Positions 29,258 through 38,401 of a DNA stretch of 64,000 nt are shown here, piece after piece. Where the stretch lies: the NCBI RefSeq assembly GCF_010586825.1, contig NZ_JAAAGB010000002.1:310001-374000 (forward strand), given 5' to 3'. The notes under the pieces were generated by a model. That model was not told the DNA's origin. It made no database searches and saw only the letters and a list, made by a program, of their open reading frames with translations. Position 1 is the first letter of the stretch. Each line of letters starts with the position of its first letter. The translations under genes were made by a program, and so were the position numbers. Source of the DNA: Draconibacterium mangrovi. Lineage in GTDB: Bacteria > Bacteroidota > Bacteroidia > Bacteroidales > Prolixibacteraceae.

Positions 29258-29545
29258 GTAGCTTGCTTTTTAATTGATATTCTCTGTAGCTGATAACACT
29301 ATCCAAAAATGCAAAATATTGGGTAGCATATGTTTTAATGACAAATATCAGCATTATATCTATAAATTATAAGCGATCGCGGGGATTAATTATCAATATG
29401 AAATTAACATTAATGATCGAAGCCTGAAAGACTAAGAAATTTAAGATACATCAGAACAATATTTTATCAAGAATTGATATAAAAAATGGATAGAGATATG
29501 GATTTTTAAATCGTTAGAATTACCGGAAGGTTTTTAAGTTGCGGA

Positions 29546-29626
29546 CAAAAAAAAGCCAGACTCTCCAGCCTGGCTCATCAACCTTCAACTACTAACCGAT
29601 TTTATAACCCAAAAAATTATGAAACA
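29546..29626. promoter_or_regulatory. Hairpin and leader-like sequence with an aborted start
   Basis: AGCCAG/TGGCT-type arms (29554-29575) with an A-run form an intrinsic terminator on the minus strand, suited to the Crp-type gene. On the plus strand the same hairpin is followed by TATAACCCAAAAAATTATGA, which is nearly the leader end seen directly before cysI (ACTATAACCCAAAAATTATG). The frame after this ATG closes at once (Met-Lys-Gln-stop). It may be the orphan 5' leader of a lost gene. The rest of 29258-29704 holds no gene that I can see. Confidence 0.4.
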
Positions 29627-29704
29627 ATAGTTATGAACTATTATGTCTTTAGATTTTATACTTGCAAATAAAATAATAGAATACAAATGGGTATGTAATG
29701 TAAG

Positions 29705-30334
29705 TCACAAAAGCCCGGAAAAATCAATAAAATTTCGTGAAAGTGAAACTTTTCCGTTTTTTTCCAGCTTTTTTAGCAGGCGCGAGATCACTTCGCGCGA
29801 TGAATTAAGTTGAAGAGCCAGATCCTGATGTGTGCCGGAATAGGTATGAACACCCGATTTTTTATGTCGGTCGATAAAAAATTTGACTAAACGTTCATCG
29901 AGTTTTAAAAAGGCAACAGCATCAAGTGTATTGATTAGTTCGCGAAACCTGTTCTGAAAGGTTTGCATCACATATTGTTTCCACAAGGGATATTTGCTTG
30001 TCCAGGCATCCAGCATTTCAACCGGAATCATCAGCACCTCGGTATCCACTTCGGCAATGGCATTTACTTCGCTAATTTGGCGGGCCATACAGCAGGTTAA
30101 CGACATGGCACAAACTTCGTCGGCCTGCAGGTAATAAAGCAGCAATTCGTTGCCGGCCTCGCTGGTGCGCGAAACCCGTATCAGGCCTTTCAGCACCATC
30201 GGAAAGCTGGAAATAAACTGACCTTCGCGAATTAATGTTTCGTGTTGAGTAAACTTTTTTCTTACAGCAACCTGTAGGATTTCTTCCTGTAATTCGGGTT
30301 CCAGAAAATTGTATCTTGTATAAAAGTCTTCCAT
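29705..30334 (-). CDS. Crp/Fnr-family transcriptional regulator
   Basis: The product (209 aa) has an N-terminal cNMP-binding-like domain (REGQFISSFPMVLKGLIRV) and a C-terminal helix-turn-helix (THQDLALQLNSSREVISRLL). The recognition helix keeps Arg180, Glu181 and Arg185, the residues with which E. coli CRP reads GTGA, so the predicted half-site is TGTGA. A Cys pair (SLTCCMARQ, residues 81-82) sits at the end of the sensor domain; whether it binds cAMP or something else cannot be told. There is a strong promoter upstream and a terminator downstream. A perfect TGTGA-N6-TCACA site occurs before the cys operon in this window. Confidence 0.88.
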   Translation of the reverse strand: MEDFYTRYNFLEPELQEEILQVAVRKKFTQHETLIREGQFISSFPMVLKGLIRVSRTSEAGNELLLYYLQADEVCAMSLTCCMARQISEVNAIAEVDTEVLMIPVEMLDAWTSKYPLWKQYVMQTFQNRFRELINTLDAVAFLKLDERLVKFFIDRHKKSGVHTYSGTHQDLALQLNSSREVISRLLKKLEKNGKVSLSRNFIDFSGLL

Positions 30335-30353
30335 GTTAGCAGTTCAATTTCAG

Positions 30354-30384
30354 CAAATTTAATGTTGTGCCGCATTTCTGCAAA
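30354..30384 (-). promoter_or_regulatory. Promoter for the Crp-type regulator
   Basis: On the minus strand TTTG (30381-30384) and TAAATTTG (30354-30361) are separated by 19 bp, close to the phylum consensus. The leader would be about 15 nt. Confidence 0.6.
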
Positions 30385-30538
30385 AAAAATCAACGAAATA
30401 CGCTGTCTATGTAAATTTTTCTAATTGAAATGGTTATATGGATCATACGAAATTTCTGGTGGAGACAGCTTTTGGGTGAAATATAGATTTTACATTTTGA
30501 ATAATGGTATTTGTCTTATCAGGAGAATTAAACAAGCT

Positions 30539-30745
30539 TCGGGGCTTCCCGACGAGCAGAAATAAACTCTGGACTAGCTTTCGGGGCTTCCCGACGAGCA
30601 GAAATAAACTTCGGACAAGCTTTCGGGACTTCCCGACGAGCAGAAATAAGTTGAAAACAATCTTTCGGGGCTTCCCGGCGGGTAGAAATAAATTTAAAAC
30701 AGACCGCCGGAAATTTCCGAAATTCAGAAATGAACTTCGGTTTGT
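30539..30745. repeat. Tandem array B: 42-bp hairpin monomers
   Basis: The word GGGGCTTCCC or GGGACTTCCC recurs at 30541, 30583, 30625 and 30667, exactly 42 bp apart, and a fifth decayed copy follows near 30709. Each clear monomer centres on TCGGG-GCTT-CCCGA, a 5-bp stem with a 4-nt loop; the linker runs GCAGAAATAAACTT and on. Because 42 is a multiple of three and the unit has no stop in several frames, both strands stay open (91 and 108 codons), but this follows from the repeat. The rest of 30335-30987 holds a terminator and no gene. Confidence 0.85.
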
Positions 30746-30802
30746 TCTTCGGGAAAGGAATGAGATCTGCTTTTATTGAATTTGAACCAGGTATCCGGAA
30801 AC

Positions 30803-30837
30803 AAAAAAAGACTCCAAATAAATATGGAATCTTTTTT
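30803..30837 (-). terminator. Terminator-like hairpin downstream of dnaJ
   Basis: AAAAGACTCCA pairs with TGGAATCTTTT (one mismatch) and is flanked by A-runs and T-runs. It lies 150 bp after dnaJ. A nearer, weaker hairpin pairs TCAAAGT (30948-30954) with ACTTTGA (30968-30974). Confidence 0.55.
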
Positions 30838-30987
30838 CGTTGTGTTGTCATCAAATTCTTTTATACCAATTAGAAATTAAACTTATCTTTTGGTTCGCAA
30901 ACGCCCCAAGGCTCTTTAATTTTCTATCGGCATTAATCATTATAATCTCAAAGTTTCACTATCGCTCACTTTGAAATACAATTGATA

Positions 30988-32154
30988 TTATTCAAACATG
31001 TCTTTCATTTTCTGAAAGAATGATTTTTCCTGTGCTGAAGGTCCGTCCTGAAACCCGGGCGAATCCTGAAGTTTCTCCAGCGCACGTTTCTCTTCGTTGC
31101 TCAGTTTCTTCGGAATCCAAACATGCACACGAACCAATAAATCGCCGCGTCCGTAACCGTTTACATCGGGAATCCCTTTTCCGCGCAGGCGAAGTATTTT
31201 TTCGGGTTGCGTACCGGGCTCAATTTTTACTTTCACTTTGCCTTCAACCGTTGGAATTTCGGATGTGGTACCCAGTGTAATTTCCGGGAACGACAAGAAC
31301 AGGTTGTAGATCAGGTTATTTCCATCGCGAACCAATTCCTCGTCGTCGGCTTCGGTAATAACCACTAACAAATCGCCGTTTATGCCGCCACGTCGTCCGG
31401 TGTTTCCCTTACCCGAAACATTAAGCTGCATTCCTTCGCCAACACCTGCCGGAATTTTGATGTTGATTACGTCCTCTTCGCGAACAACTCCTTCGCCGGC
31501 ACAGTGATTACATTTGTCGGTAATCATTTTTCCTTCGCCCTGACAAGTTGGACAAGCCGAAGTGGTTTGCATTTGTCCGAGCAAAGTATTTTGAACACGT
31601 GTTACCTGGCCGGCACCACCACAAGTTCCGCAAGTAGAGTACGACGAACCATTTTTAGCTCCGGTTCCGCTACAATGCTGGCAGGCAACGTATTTTTTTA
31701 CTTTTATCTTTTTCTCAACGCCGTTAACAATTTCCTGGAGGTTCAGCTTTACTTTAACGCGCAAATCGGAGCCACGACTCACTCTGCGGCCACCTCTGCT
31801 GCGACCACCGCCGCCGCTAAAACCACCGAATCCGCCAAAATGTCCGCCAAAAATGTCGCCAAAAGCCGAGAAGATATCTTCAATGTCAGAGAAACCGCCT
31901 CCGCTAAATCCGCCACCGCCGGCAGCGCCGCTCATTCCGGCATGACCGAATTGATCGTAACGTTGTTTTTTCTCCGGATTGCTAAGTACTTCGTAGGATT
32001 CAGCTGCTTCTTTAAACTTCTCTTCAGCTTCCTTGTTATCCGGGTTTTTATCCGGGTGATATTGGATTGCCTTTTTTCGATAAGCTTTCTTTATCTCCTC
32101 AGCAGAAGCACTTTTGCCAACTCCTAATACTTCGTAATAATCTCTTTTTGCCAT
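30988..32154 (-). CDS. dnaJ: Chaperone DnaJ (Hsp40)
   Basis: The product (388 aa) is the DnaK co-chaperone. It has the J domain (residues 1-70) with the HPD motif at 33-35, then a Gly/Phe-rich stretch (about 75-125, extended with Ser and Arg), then four zinc-binding repeats ([32 protein letters not shown]) and the C-terminal substrate-binding domains. It lies 18 bp after grpE and is co-transcribed with it. dnaK is not in the window. Confidence 0.97.
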   Translation of the reverse strand: MAKRDYYEVLGVGKSASAEEIKKAYRKKAIQYHPDKNPDNKEAEEKFKEAAESYEVLSNPEKKQRYDQFGHAGMSGAAGGGGFSGGGFSDIEDIFSAFGDIFGGHFGGFGGFSGGGGRSRGGRRVSRGSDLRVKVKLNLQEIVNGVEKKIKVKKYVACQHCSGTGAKNGSSYSTCGTCGGAGQVTRVQNTLLGQMQTTSACPTCQGEGKMITDKCNHCAGEGVVREEDVINIKIPAGVGEGMQLNVSGKGNTGRRGGINGDLLVVITEADDEELVRDGNNLIYNLFLSFPEITLGTTSEIPTVEGKVKVKIEPGTQPEKILRLRGKGIPDVNGYGRGDLLVRVHVWIPKKLSNEEKRALEKLQDSPGFQDGPSAQEKSFFQKMKDMFE

Positions 32155-32172
32155 TCTTCCTCCTCTGAATTA

Positions 32173-32763
32173 TTATTCTCCGATTACAACTTTGGCAAAC
32201 CGGATTACCTTTTCGTTTAAGCAATAACCTTTTTGAATTACATCAACTACTTTGCCTTTTAATTCCTCACTGGGCGCCGGAATTTTTGTAATGGCTTCGT
32301 GAAGGTCAACATCAAAATCAGCGTGTTGAGCTTCAATTTCCTTCACGTTGTTTTGTTTCAGGAACTCCTGAAATTTCTTGTATATCAGGGCTGTTCCGTG
32401 TTTGCCCGCATCCTCGTCCTCAAGGTGTTTCATCGAATCAAGCGCACGCTCAAAATCGTCGATAACTGGAAGAATATTAACGATAACCGATTCGCCACCC
32501 GTTTTAATCAGGTCGGCTTTTTCTTTCATCGTTCTTCTTCTAAAGTTGTCAAACTCAGCCTGCAAACGAAGGTGTTTGTCCTGAAGTTCCTGAAGTTTTT
32601 GCCCCAATTCTTCCAACTGTTCTTCGTTTTTATCTTTTTTCGATTTTTTCTTCTTGTCTTTTTTATCGTCTGCTTTTTCTTCCTTTTCGGCAGCAGCATC
32701 TTCAACCTGAGCTGCGATATCTTTTTCTTCTTCTGTTTCCTTGTTTACTTTTTCTTCTGCCAT
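32173..32763 (-). CDS. grpE: Nucleotide exchange factor GrpE
   Basis: The product (196 aa) releases ADP from DnaK. It starts with about 55 highly charged residues (alternating Glu and Lys tracts), then the long dimerisation helix (LQAEFDNFRRRTMKEKAD) and the beta-wing domain with the family end EVIRFAKVVIGE-like (NEKVIRFAKVVIGE). It is the first gene of the grpE-dnaJ operon. A TATATTTG-type -7 element lies at 32842-32849 on the minus strand. Confidence 0.95.
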   Translation of the reverse strand: MAEEKVNKETEEEKDIAAQVEDAAAEKEEKADDKKDKKKKSKKDKNEEQLEELGQKLQELQDKHLRLQAEFDNFRRRTMKEKADLIKTGGESVIVNILPVIDDFERALDSMKHLEDEDAGKHGTALIYKKFQEFLKQNNVKEIEAQHADFDVDLHEAITKIPAPSEELKGKVVDVIQKGYCLNEKVIRFAKVVIGE

Positions 32764-32855
32764 TTTACCTAAATTTTCAGTATAAATAATTAACTGTAAG
32801 CCTTTTTTATGCTACGCTGACATAGCAAAAATTTTGCCATGCAAATATAAACGAC

Positions 32856-32891
32856 AAATTGGCACCCGAGTCTGATTCCGAGTGCCAATTT
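32856..32891 (-). terminator. Hairpin downstream of the TlpA-like gene
   Basis: AAATTGGCAC (32856-32865) pairs perfectly with GTGCCAATTT (32882-32891). The T-run after it is weak, so termination is likely but not certain. Confidence 0.5.
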
Positions 32892-32921
32892 GAACGATTT
32901 ATACTATTTTTAAAGTAGTGT

Positions 32922-33443
32922 CTACAGCTCTTCTCTTAGAATTTTGTGCAGAGCAGCGTCGAGTGACGGGCCACGAAGCTTTTTGGCAATAATTACCCCG
33001 TTTTCATCAATTAAGTAGTTATCGGGAATTCCGCGAACCTGGTAAATCATACGGTATTTTGAGTTCCATTTTTGGAAATCGCAAATATGATTTGGCCATT
33101 CCAGACCGTCTTGTTCAATTGCTGCTTTCCATCTTTCGGGTGAATCGTCGAGCGACACGCCAAAAACGGTAAATCCTTTGCCAACGGTAAATTTAGCGTC
33201 TTTGTATTTTTGGTAGTTGGCAACAACAGTTGGATTTTCGCGGCGACACGGACCACACCATGCTGCCCAAAAATCAATCAACACAACTTTGCCTTTTAAG
33301 TCGGATAATTTTATGGTTTCACCATTTGGCCCTTTGCCAATCAATTCGGGTGCTTTATTGCCAATGTTTAAACCAAGTTCCTGGGCATTAATAAAAGTTG
33401 TGCCCATAAAAATGATCGCTGCCAGTAAAATAAATCTTTTCAT
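32922..33443 (-). CDS. TlpA-like periplasmic thioredoxin-fold protein
   Basis: The product (173 aa) has a signal peptide (about 1-20, ending FINA) and a redoxin/thioredoxin fold with the active site WAAWCGPCRRE (Cys63 and Cys66). A cis-Pro region follows in VRGIPDNYLID. It probably reduces or exchanges disulfides in the periplasm, as TlpA/ResA proteins do in cytochrome c maturation or stress. No partner gene is adjacent. It has its own promoter. Confidence 0.88.
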   Translation of the reverse strand: MKRFILLAAIIFMGTTFINAQELGLNIGNKAPELIGKGPNGETIKLSDLKGKVVLIDFWAAWCGPCRRENPTVVANYQKYKDAKFTVGKGFTVFGVSLDDSPERWKAAIEQDGLEWPNHICDFQKWNSKYRMIYQVRGIPDNYLIDENGVIIAKKLRGPSLDAALHKILREEL

Positions 33444-33472
33444 CTTTTGCGTATTGTTATTTCTAAAAAGTT

Positions 33473-33502
33473 CAAATATAGAATTTTAAGTAGTAACACA
33501 AA
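33473..33502 (-). promoter_or_regulatory. Promoter for the TlpA-like gene
   Basis: On the minus strand TTTG (33499-33502) and TATATTTG (33473-33480) are 18 bp apart. Confidence 0.55.
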
Positions 33503-33529
33503 GCTCTAGATAAAGTTTTAACATCGCGT

Positions 33530-34834
33530 TTACATTCTTGAAATGTGAGCGCCAATGGCATTTAATCGGCCGTCTATGTTTTCGTAACCGCGGTCTATCT
33601 GTTCGATGTTATCGATAGCGCTCGTTCCTTTTGCCGACATGGCAGCGATTAACAGAGCAATACCTGCACGAATATCGGGCGATACCATTTTGGTGGCACG
33701 CAAAGTATTTTTTCGGTCGAGGCCAATTACAGTGGCGCGGTGCGGATCGCAAAGAATAATTTGCGCTCCCATATCAATAAGTTTATCCACAAAGAATAAA
33801 CGGCTTTCAAACATTTTCTGATGAATAAGCACACTTCCTTTGGCTTGTGTGGCCACTACCAGGAAAACACTAAGTAAGTCGGGAGTGAGTCCCGGCCACG
33901 GTGCGTCCGAAATGGTCATTATCGATCCATCGATGTACGAATCTATTTCGTAATGTTCGGTGTCTTTAATCAGCAGGTCGTCGCCTTTTTGTTCAACGTT
34001 AATTCCCAATCGGCGAAATGATTCGGGGATAATCCCCAGGTGCTCAATACCCACATTTTTGATGTTGATTTCGGAAGCTGTCATGGCAGCGAGGCCAATA
34101 AAACTACCCACTTCAATCATATCGGGAAGAATGCGGTGTGTGCATCCTTTTAACGATGAAACACCTTGGATGGAAAGCAGATTGGAGCCAATTCCTTCAA
34201 TTTTGGCACCCATGGAAACCAGCATTTTGCAAAGTTGCTGCAGATAAGGTTCGCAGGCTGCGTTGTAAATTGTTGTGGTTCCCTCGGCTAAAACGGCAGC
34301 CATTACAATATTTGCTGTTCCGGTAACCGAAGCTTCGTCGAGCAACATATAAGCTCCGGTAAGTTTTTCGGTCGAAACGGAGTACCATTTGTTTTCACGG
34401 TCGAAATCAAAACGGGCACCCAGCTTTTGTAAACCAATAAAGTGAGTATCAACTCTGCGGCGGCCAATTTTATCACCACCCGGTTGCGGAATAAAACCTT
34501 GTCCGAAGCGGGCCAACAGCGGGCCGATAATCATTATCGAACCACGCAGTACCGCGGCTTGTTGGGCGTATTCCTCAGTTTTCAGAAAATTGATATCGAC
34601 TTTGGAGGCGTCGAAACTATATTTGCCTTTAGCGAGGCGCGTTACCTGAACCCCTAATCCTTTCAGAATCTCGATTAATTTCAGCACATCCCGAATTTCA
34701 GGAATATTCTCGATGATCGTTTGTTCGGCAGTTAACAAGGTGGCACATATTATTTGAAGCGCCTCGTTTTTTGCTCCTTGCGGCTCAAGGTCTCCTTTTA
34801 ACTTAAAACCACCTTCAATTTTGAAAGTCGACAT
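33530..34834 (-). CDS. murA: UDP-N-acetylglucosamine 1-carboxyvinyltransferase (MurA), Asp-type active site
   Basis: The product (434 aa) adds enolpyruvate to UDP-GlcNAc, the first committed step of peptidoglycan synthesis. The EPT fold is shown by LEPQGAKNEALQI at the start and by PLLARFGQGFIPQPGGDKIG. In the flexible loop the usual catalytic Cys (115 in E. coli) is replaced by Asp121 (PGGDKIGRRRVD). Asp at this position keeps activity and prevents fosfomycin attack in other bacteria. The next gene upstream on the strand (a DUF4290 protein) is 25 bp away and may be co-transcribed. Confidence 0.95.
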   Translation of the reverse strand: MSTFKIEGGFKLKGDLEPQGAKNEALQIICATLLTAEQTIIENIPEIRDVLKLIEILKGLGVQVTRLAKGKYSFDASKVDINFLKTEEYAQQAAVLRGSIMIIGPLLARFGQGFIPQPGGDKIGRRRVDTHFIGLQKLGARFDFDRENKWYSVSTEKLTGAYMLLDEASVTGTANIVMAAVLAEGTTTIYNAACEPYLQQLCKMLVSMGAKIEGIGSNLLSIQGVSSLKGCTHRILPDMIEVGSFIGLAAMTASEINIKNVGIEHLGIIPESFRRLGINVEQKGDDLLIKDTEHYEIDSYIDGSIMTISDAPWPGLTPDLLSVFLVVATQAKGSVLIHQKMFESRLFFVDKLIDMGAQIILCDPHRATVIGLDRKNTLRATKMVSPDIRAGIALLIAAMSAKGTSAIDNIEQIDRGYENIDGRLNAIGAHISRM

Positions 34835-34859
34835 GGGGTGTGATATTATAGCGTATTAC

Positions 34860-35444
34860 CTATTTTTTCTTTTTTACTTTTTTCTTCTTTGGAGCACTAA
34901 CCAGTGTTTTGGAGTCGGCCAGTTGAGTTCCCTCAGGTACTTTTAATTTTCCATGCGACATTTCTTCCAGATCACTAAAAATCATGTGGTCCTCAACTGC
35001 ATCTTTATTCCACGCGAGGTACGATTTTTTCATGTGGTTGGCCAGTTGTTCGATAATGATGTCACGCTCTTCACCTTCAAAGTTATCGGCTTCCTGGATC
35101 AAAAGCTCCATGGTGCGGCCGTAGTGTTTGTGCTTTATGCGGTGTTTGGTATAAGGTACCGTATTGGGGCGTTCTTTTAATGATTCCGGCGTTGGCGGTT
35201 CGTAAGGATAATCAATGTCAAGTTGAAAATCAGACATAATGGCCAGGTGATCCCAGAGTTTGTGTCTGAATTCCTGAACATCGCGTAAATGAGGGAAAAG
35301 GTTGCCCATTACATCGATAACCGTTTGTGCCGATCTGTTTCGTTTTTCGCGATCTTCGATGGTCATCAGGTAATCAACCATGTTTTGTATATTTCTTCCA
35401 TATTCAGGAAGGGCCATTTTTTTTCTCTTGGTATTATAATCCAT
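34860..35444 (-). CDS. DUF4290-family protein
   Basis: The product (194 aa) matches the Bacteroidota-specific DUF4290 family: it opens with YNTKRKKMALPEYGRNIQNM and contains IMGNLFPHLRDV and DHLAIMSDFQLDIDYPYEP. It is mostly helical and soluble, with a Lys-rich tail (SAPKKKKVKKKK) that could touch nucleic acid. Its function is unknown. Its place directly before murA is what I would expect from other genomes of the phylum, but I could not check this. Confidence 0.88.
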   Translation of the reverse strand: MDYNTKRKKMALPEYGRNIQNMVDYLMTIEDREKRNRSAQTVIDVMGNLFPHLRDVQEFRHKLWDHLAIMSDFQLDIDYPYEPPTPESLKERPNTVPYTKHRIKHKHYGRTMELLIQEADNFEGEERDIIIEQLANHMKKSYLAWNKDAVEDHMIFSDLEEMSHGKLKVPEGTQLADSKTLVSAPKKKKVKKKK

Positions 35445-35618
35445 CTGTAAATGTTTAATGCTAAAAATCTAACTTTCAAGTAAATTGGATTTATTTGCGA
35501 AATGATGTTACAAAACTAATCATTTCCCGATAAATCCCGAAGTTTTATTTTTTAGTTCGTTTTTATTCGATTCCGGATACTGAATGCTCGATACTCGCGG
35601 TTCGTCTCACTAATCCGC

Positions 35619-37949
35619 TTATTCTTTAATTTTAAGCTTGGCGAATTTTAGCAGCAACTGTTTCTGTGTACCCGATTTAAAAAATACTGTAGCTTTTATA
35701 TTTGGTGCGACACCTTCAATATTAATTACTTTTCCTTCTCCAAAACGTTGGTGTTCTACCACCATCCCGGTTTGTATTTTTTCCGGTGCATCGCCCTGAA
35801 AAGTATTTTGCATTCTGCTACTTTCCTTTAACGAAACGAGTTTTTTATTGAAAATGTTTTGCGACTCAGGTGTTTTAAATGCTCCAGGTGCCTGCCGGCG
35901 AACAGAATTTTGGTGATAACGTTCGGGCTGAATGTCGTCGTTATTCTGTGCCCGGCGTGTAGGAGAGGAGTGTGCAGCGATTGCCGAAGTATCGAGAAAC
36001 TGCTCATCAATTTCTTCGAGAAACCGACTTGGCGTACAAAAATCAAGATTTCCCCAACGGTAGCGCTGGTTGGCATACGAGAACCAGGCGTTTTCTTCGG
36101 CGCGGGTTAGGGCCACGTAAAACAGGCGGCGTTCTTCTTCCAGCGTTTCCGGTTTATTGTCGCCATTTTGGTTCGAAGGGAAAAGGTTCTCTTCCATCCC
36201 TACAACAAACACATTTTTAAACTCCAGTCCTTTCGATGAGTGCACGGTCATCAGAGTCACTTTATCGCGGTCTTCTTCCTTTTCGTTGTCCTGGTCGGTA
36301 AGAAGTGCCACATCTTCAAGGTAATTTTCCAGTTTTTCGGGCTCACCGGTTTCTTTGGCGTTTATGCTAAATTCCTGGATACCGTTCAACAATTCCTGGA
36401 TGTTTTCGTGGCGGCTCAATCCTTCGGGTGACTTGTCGATGTATAATTCTTTCAGGATACCGGTTTGTTCGGCAATGGTTTTGGCCGTATCAAAAGCATC
36501 GCTGTCTTGCGACAGTTGCATAAACCTCTGAATTAAACCCACAAAGTGTAGAATTTTACCAGCAGTTCCTTTATTTAAATTGCCGTGATTAACGGTAGGT
36601 AAATCGCTAATAATCTTCCAAATCGAAGTTTCGTTATTAATTGCCGCAGCCTCCAGTTTCGCGAGGGTAGTGGCCCCAATTCCGCGAGCAGGATAATTGA
36701 TGATACGTTTTAACGCTTCGTTGTCGGCAGGATTTATCGTCATTCGGAAATAGGAGATGAGGTCTTTAATTTCCTTGCGTTGGTAGAAACTTAAGCCGCC
36801 ATAAATTTTGTACGGAATATTTCTTTTGCGCAACGATTCCTCAAAGATCCTCGACTGCATATTCGTACGATACAAAATCGCGAAGTCTTCGTATTTGTAG
36901 TGATCACGCAATTGCGATTGGGCAATTTCCTGTGCTACCAAAAATCCTTCTTCGTTGTCGGTTAGCGCCGAAATCAATTTGATGGGTTTTCCGGTGGCGT
37001 TTTCAGAAAACACCTTTTTCGGAATTTGCCGTTTGTTTTTGGCAATTATGCTGTTGGCAGCGTTTACAATGGTTTGTGTTGAGCGGTAATTTTGCTCCAG
37101 CTTAAACACTTTATGCTCGGGGTAGTCCGATTTAAAATTCAGAATATTTTCGATACGTGCACCACGAAACGAGTAGATACTTTGAGCATCGTCGCCCACC
37201 ACACAAATGTTTTTATGCCCGGCAGCCAGTTTTTTCACAATCAGGTATTGCGAGTAGTTGGTATCCTGGTACTCGTCAACCATCACGTAACCAAAGCGCT
37301 CCTGGTATTTTTTCAGCACCTCGGGATGATCGCGAAACAACACGTTTGTTTTCAACAGCAGATCGTCGAAATCCATGGCTCCCGAAAGTAAACAGCGTTT
37401 GGCATATTCTTTATAGATCTGGGCAATTTGTGGCAAACGCATGCTTTTATCAGCGCTGCGTATTTCGGCTGAGTTTTCATACGCATTGGGCGTAATCAGG
37501 TTGTTTTTTGCCATCGAAATACGGCTGGCAACCACTCCCGGCTTGTATATTTTATCGTCGAGCTGAAAACTTTTGATGATTGTTTTTATCAAACTTTTAC
37601 TGTCGGCACTGTCGTATATCGTAAAGTTTGCCGGGTAGCCGATTGTTTCGTGTTCAAAACGTAAAATACGTGCAAAAATACTGTGAAAAGTACCCATCCA
37701 AAGGTAGCGGGCGGTGTTTTCGCCTACTACACTTGAAATACGTTCTTTCATTTCGCGGGCTGCCTTATTGGTAAAAGTCAGCGATAAAATGCTTGACGGC
37801 TTGGCGCCCTGTTTCAGCAAATTGGCAATACGGTACGTTAAAACACGCGTTTTCCCCGATCCGGCTCCTGCAATAACCAGTGCAGGTCCTTCGGTACGAA
37901 GAACAGCCTCTCGTTGGGCCTCATTTAAATTTTGAAGATAATCGAACAC
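35619..37949 (-). CDS. UvrD/PcrA-type superfamily 1 DNA helicase
   Basis: The product (776 aa) is a 3'-5' helicase used in repair and replication-restart. Motifs: Q-motif LNEAQREAVLRTEGP, Walker A GAGSGKT (28-34), Ia LTFTNKAAREMKERI, II VDEYQDTN, III VVGDDAQSIYSFRGA, IV QNYRSTQ, V VTLMTVHSSKGLEF, VI EERRLFYVALTRA. The C-terminal tail ends in a PcrA-like Tudor segment (GMVVEHQRFGEGKVINIEG), which in PcrA contacts RNA polymerase. This points to PcrA rather than Rep. It is probably transcribed alone. Confidence 0.94.
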   Translation of the reverse strand: MFDYLQNLNEAQREAVLRTEGPALVIAGAGSGKTRVLTYRIANLLKQGAKPSSILSLTFTNKAAREMKERISSVVGENTARYLWMGTFHSIFARILRFEHETIGYPANFTIYDSADSKSLIKTIIKSFQLDDKIYKPGVVASRISMAKNNLITPNAYENSAEIRSADKSMRLPQIAQIYKEYAKRCLLSGAMDFDDLLLKTNVLFRDHPEVLKKYQERFGYVMVDEYQDTNYSQYLIVKKLAAGHKNICVVGDDAQSIYSFRGARIENILNFKSDYPEHKVFKLEQNYRSTQTIVNAANSIIAKNKRQIPKKVFSENATGKPIKLISALTDNEEGFLVAQEIAQSQLRDHYKYEDFAILYRTNMQSRIFEESLRKRNIPYKIYGGLSFYQRKEIKDLISYFRMTINPADNEALKRIINYPARGIGATTLAKLEAAAINNETSIWKIISDLPTVNHGNLNKGTAGKILHFVGLIQRFMQLSQDSDAFDTAKTIAEQTGILKELYIDKSPEGLSRHENIQELLNGIQEFSINAKETGEPEKLENYLEDVALLTDQDNEKEEDRDKVTLMTVHSSKGLEFKNVFVVGMEENLFPSNQNGDNKPETLEEERRLFYVALTRAEENAWFSYANQRYRWGNLDFCTPSRFLEEIDEQFLDTSAIAAHSSPTRRAQNNDDIQPERYHQNSVRRQAPGAFKTPESQNIFNKKLVSLKESSRMQNTFQGDAPEKIQTGMVVEHQRFGEGKVINIEGVAPNIKATVFFKSGTQKQLLLKFAKLKIKE

Positions 37950-38401
37950 TATAGATTTCTTTTTTCTGCTTGCAAATATAAAATACTGACCGAATTAAAT
38001 GTTTGTTAGCCGATTTCCGTGTGTGGGCGATTTTCGGTAAACATTCAGCATTCAATCGTAGTAAAACAACAACCGACGCGGCAGGTTGTTCTGCTTGCAA
38101 AATTAATGATGTCGGGTGGAATCTTTTCCTTATTGCCGGTGTTTTATTAACAAATTATTGAAGGCTTCTGTATTTCGGCGCAGGTTCACTATTTTTGCTT
38201 GTAACACCGATTGGAAATCAAATAAAGACTTTGGTTCAACTATTTCCAAAGTCTCTTTGATTAACCATCGACATTAACTCCCGAAAAAATTTCGGGATAA
38301 TTTCACCATTTCGCTTAAGCTTTACGTTGAAAAACAATTGGTAGAACACGCAATTAAATGAAATTTATACGTTAATATTGTATCTTAAAGAGCAATAATT
38401 T
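37950..38401. other. Intergenic region with a possible short transcript
   Basis: These 452 bp between divergent genes hold no coding frame. A TATTTTTG element (38192-38199, plus strand) is followed after about 27 bp by a 9-bp hairpin (AGACTTTGG at 38226-38234, CCAAAGTCT at 38246-38254) and TCTTT, and then by a second hairpin (CCCGAA/TTCGGG, 38280-38296). This could be a short terminated transcript or a leader for the T9SS gene. Confidence 0.35.

Noticed and set aside
30504-30854. Open frames on both strands across array B (91 and 108 codons) that encode 14-residue repeats
   Set aside because: A 42-bp unit without stops keeps any frame open on both strands. The conserved part is a palindrome, not a codon pattern, and the fifth copy has decayed.
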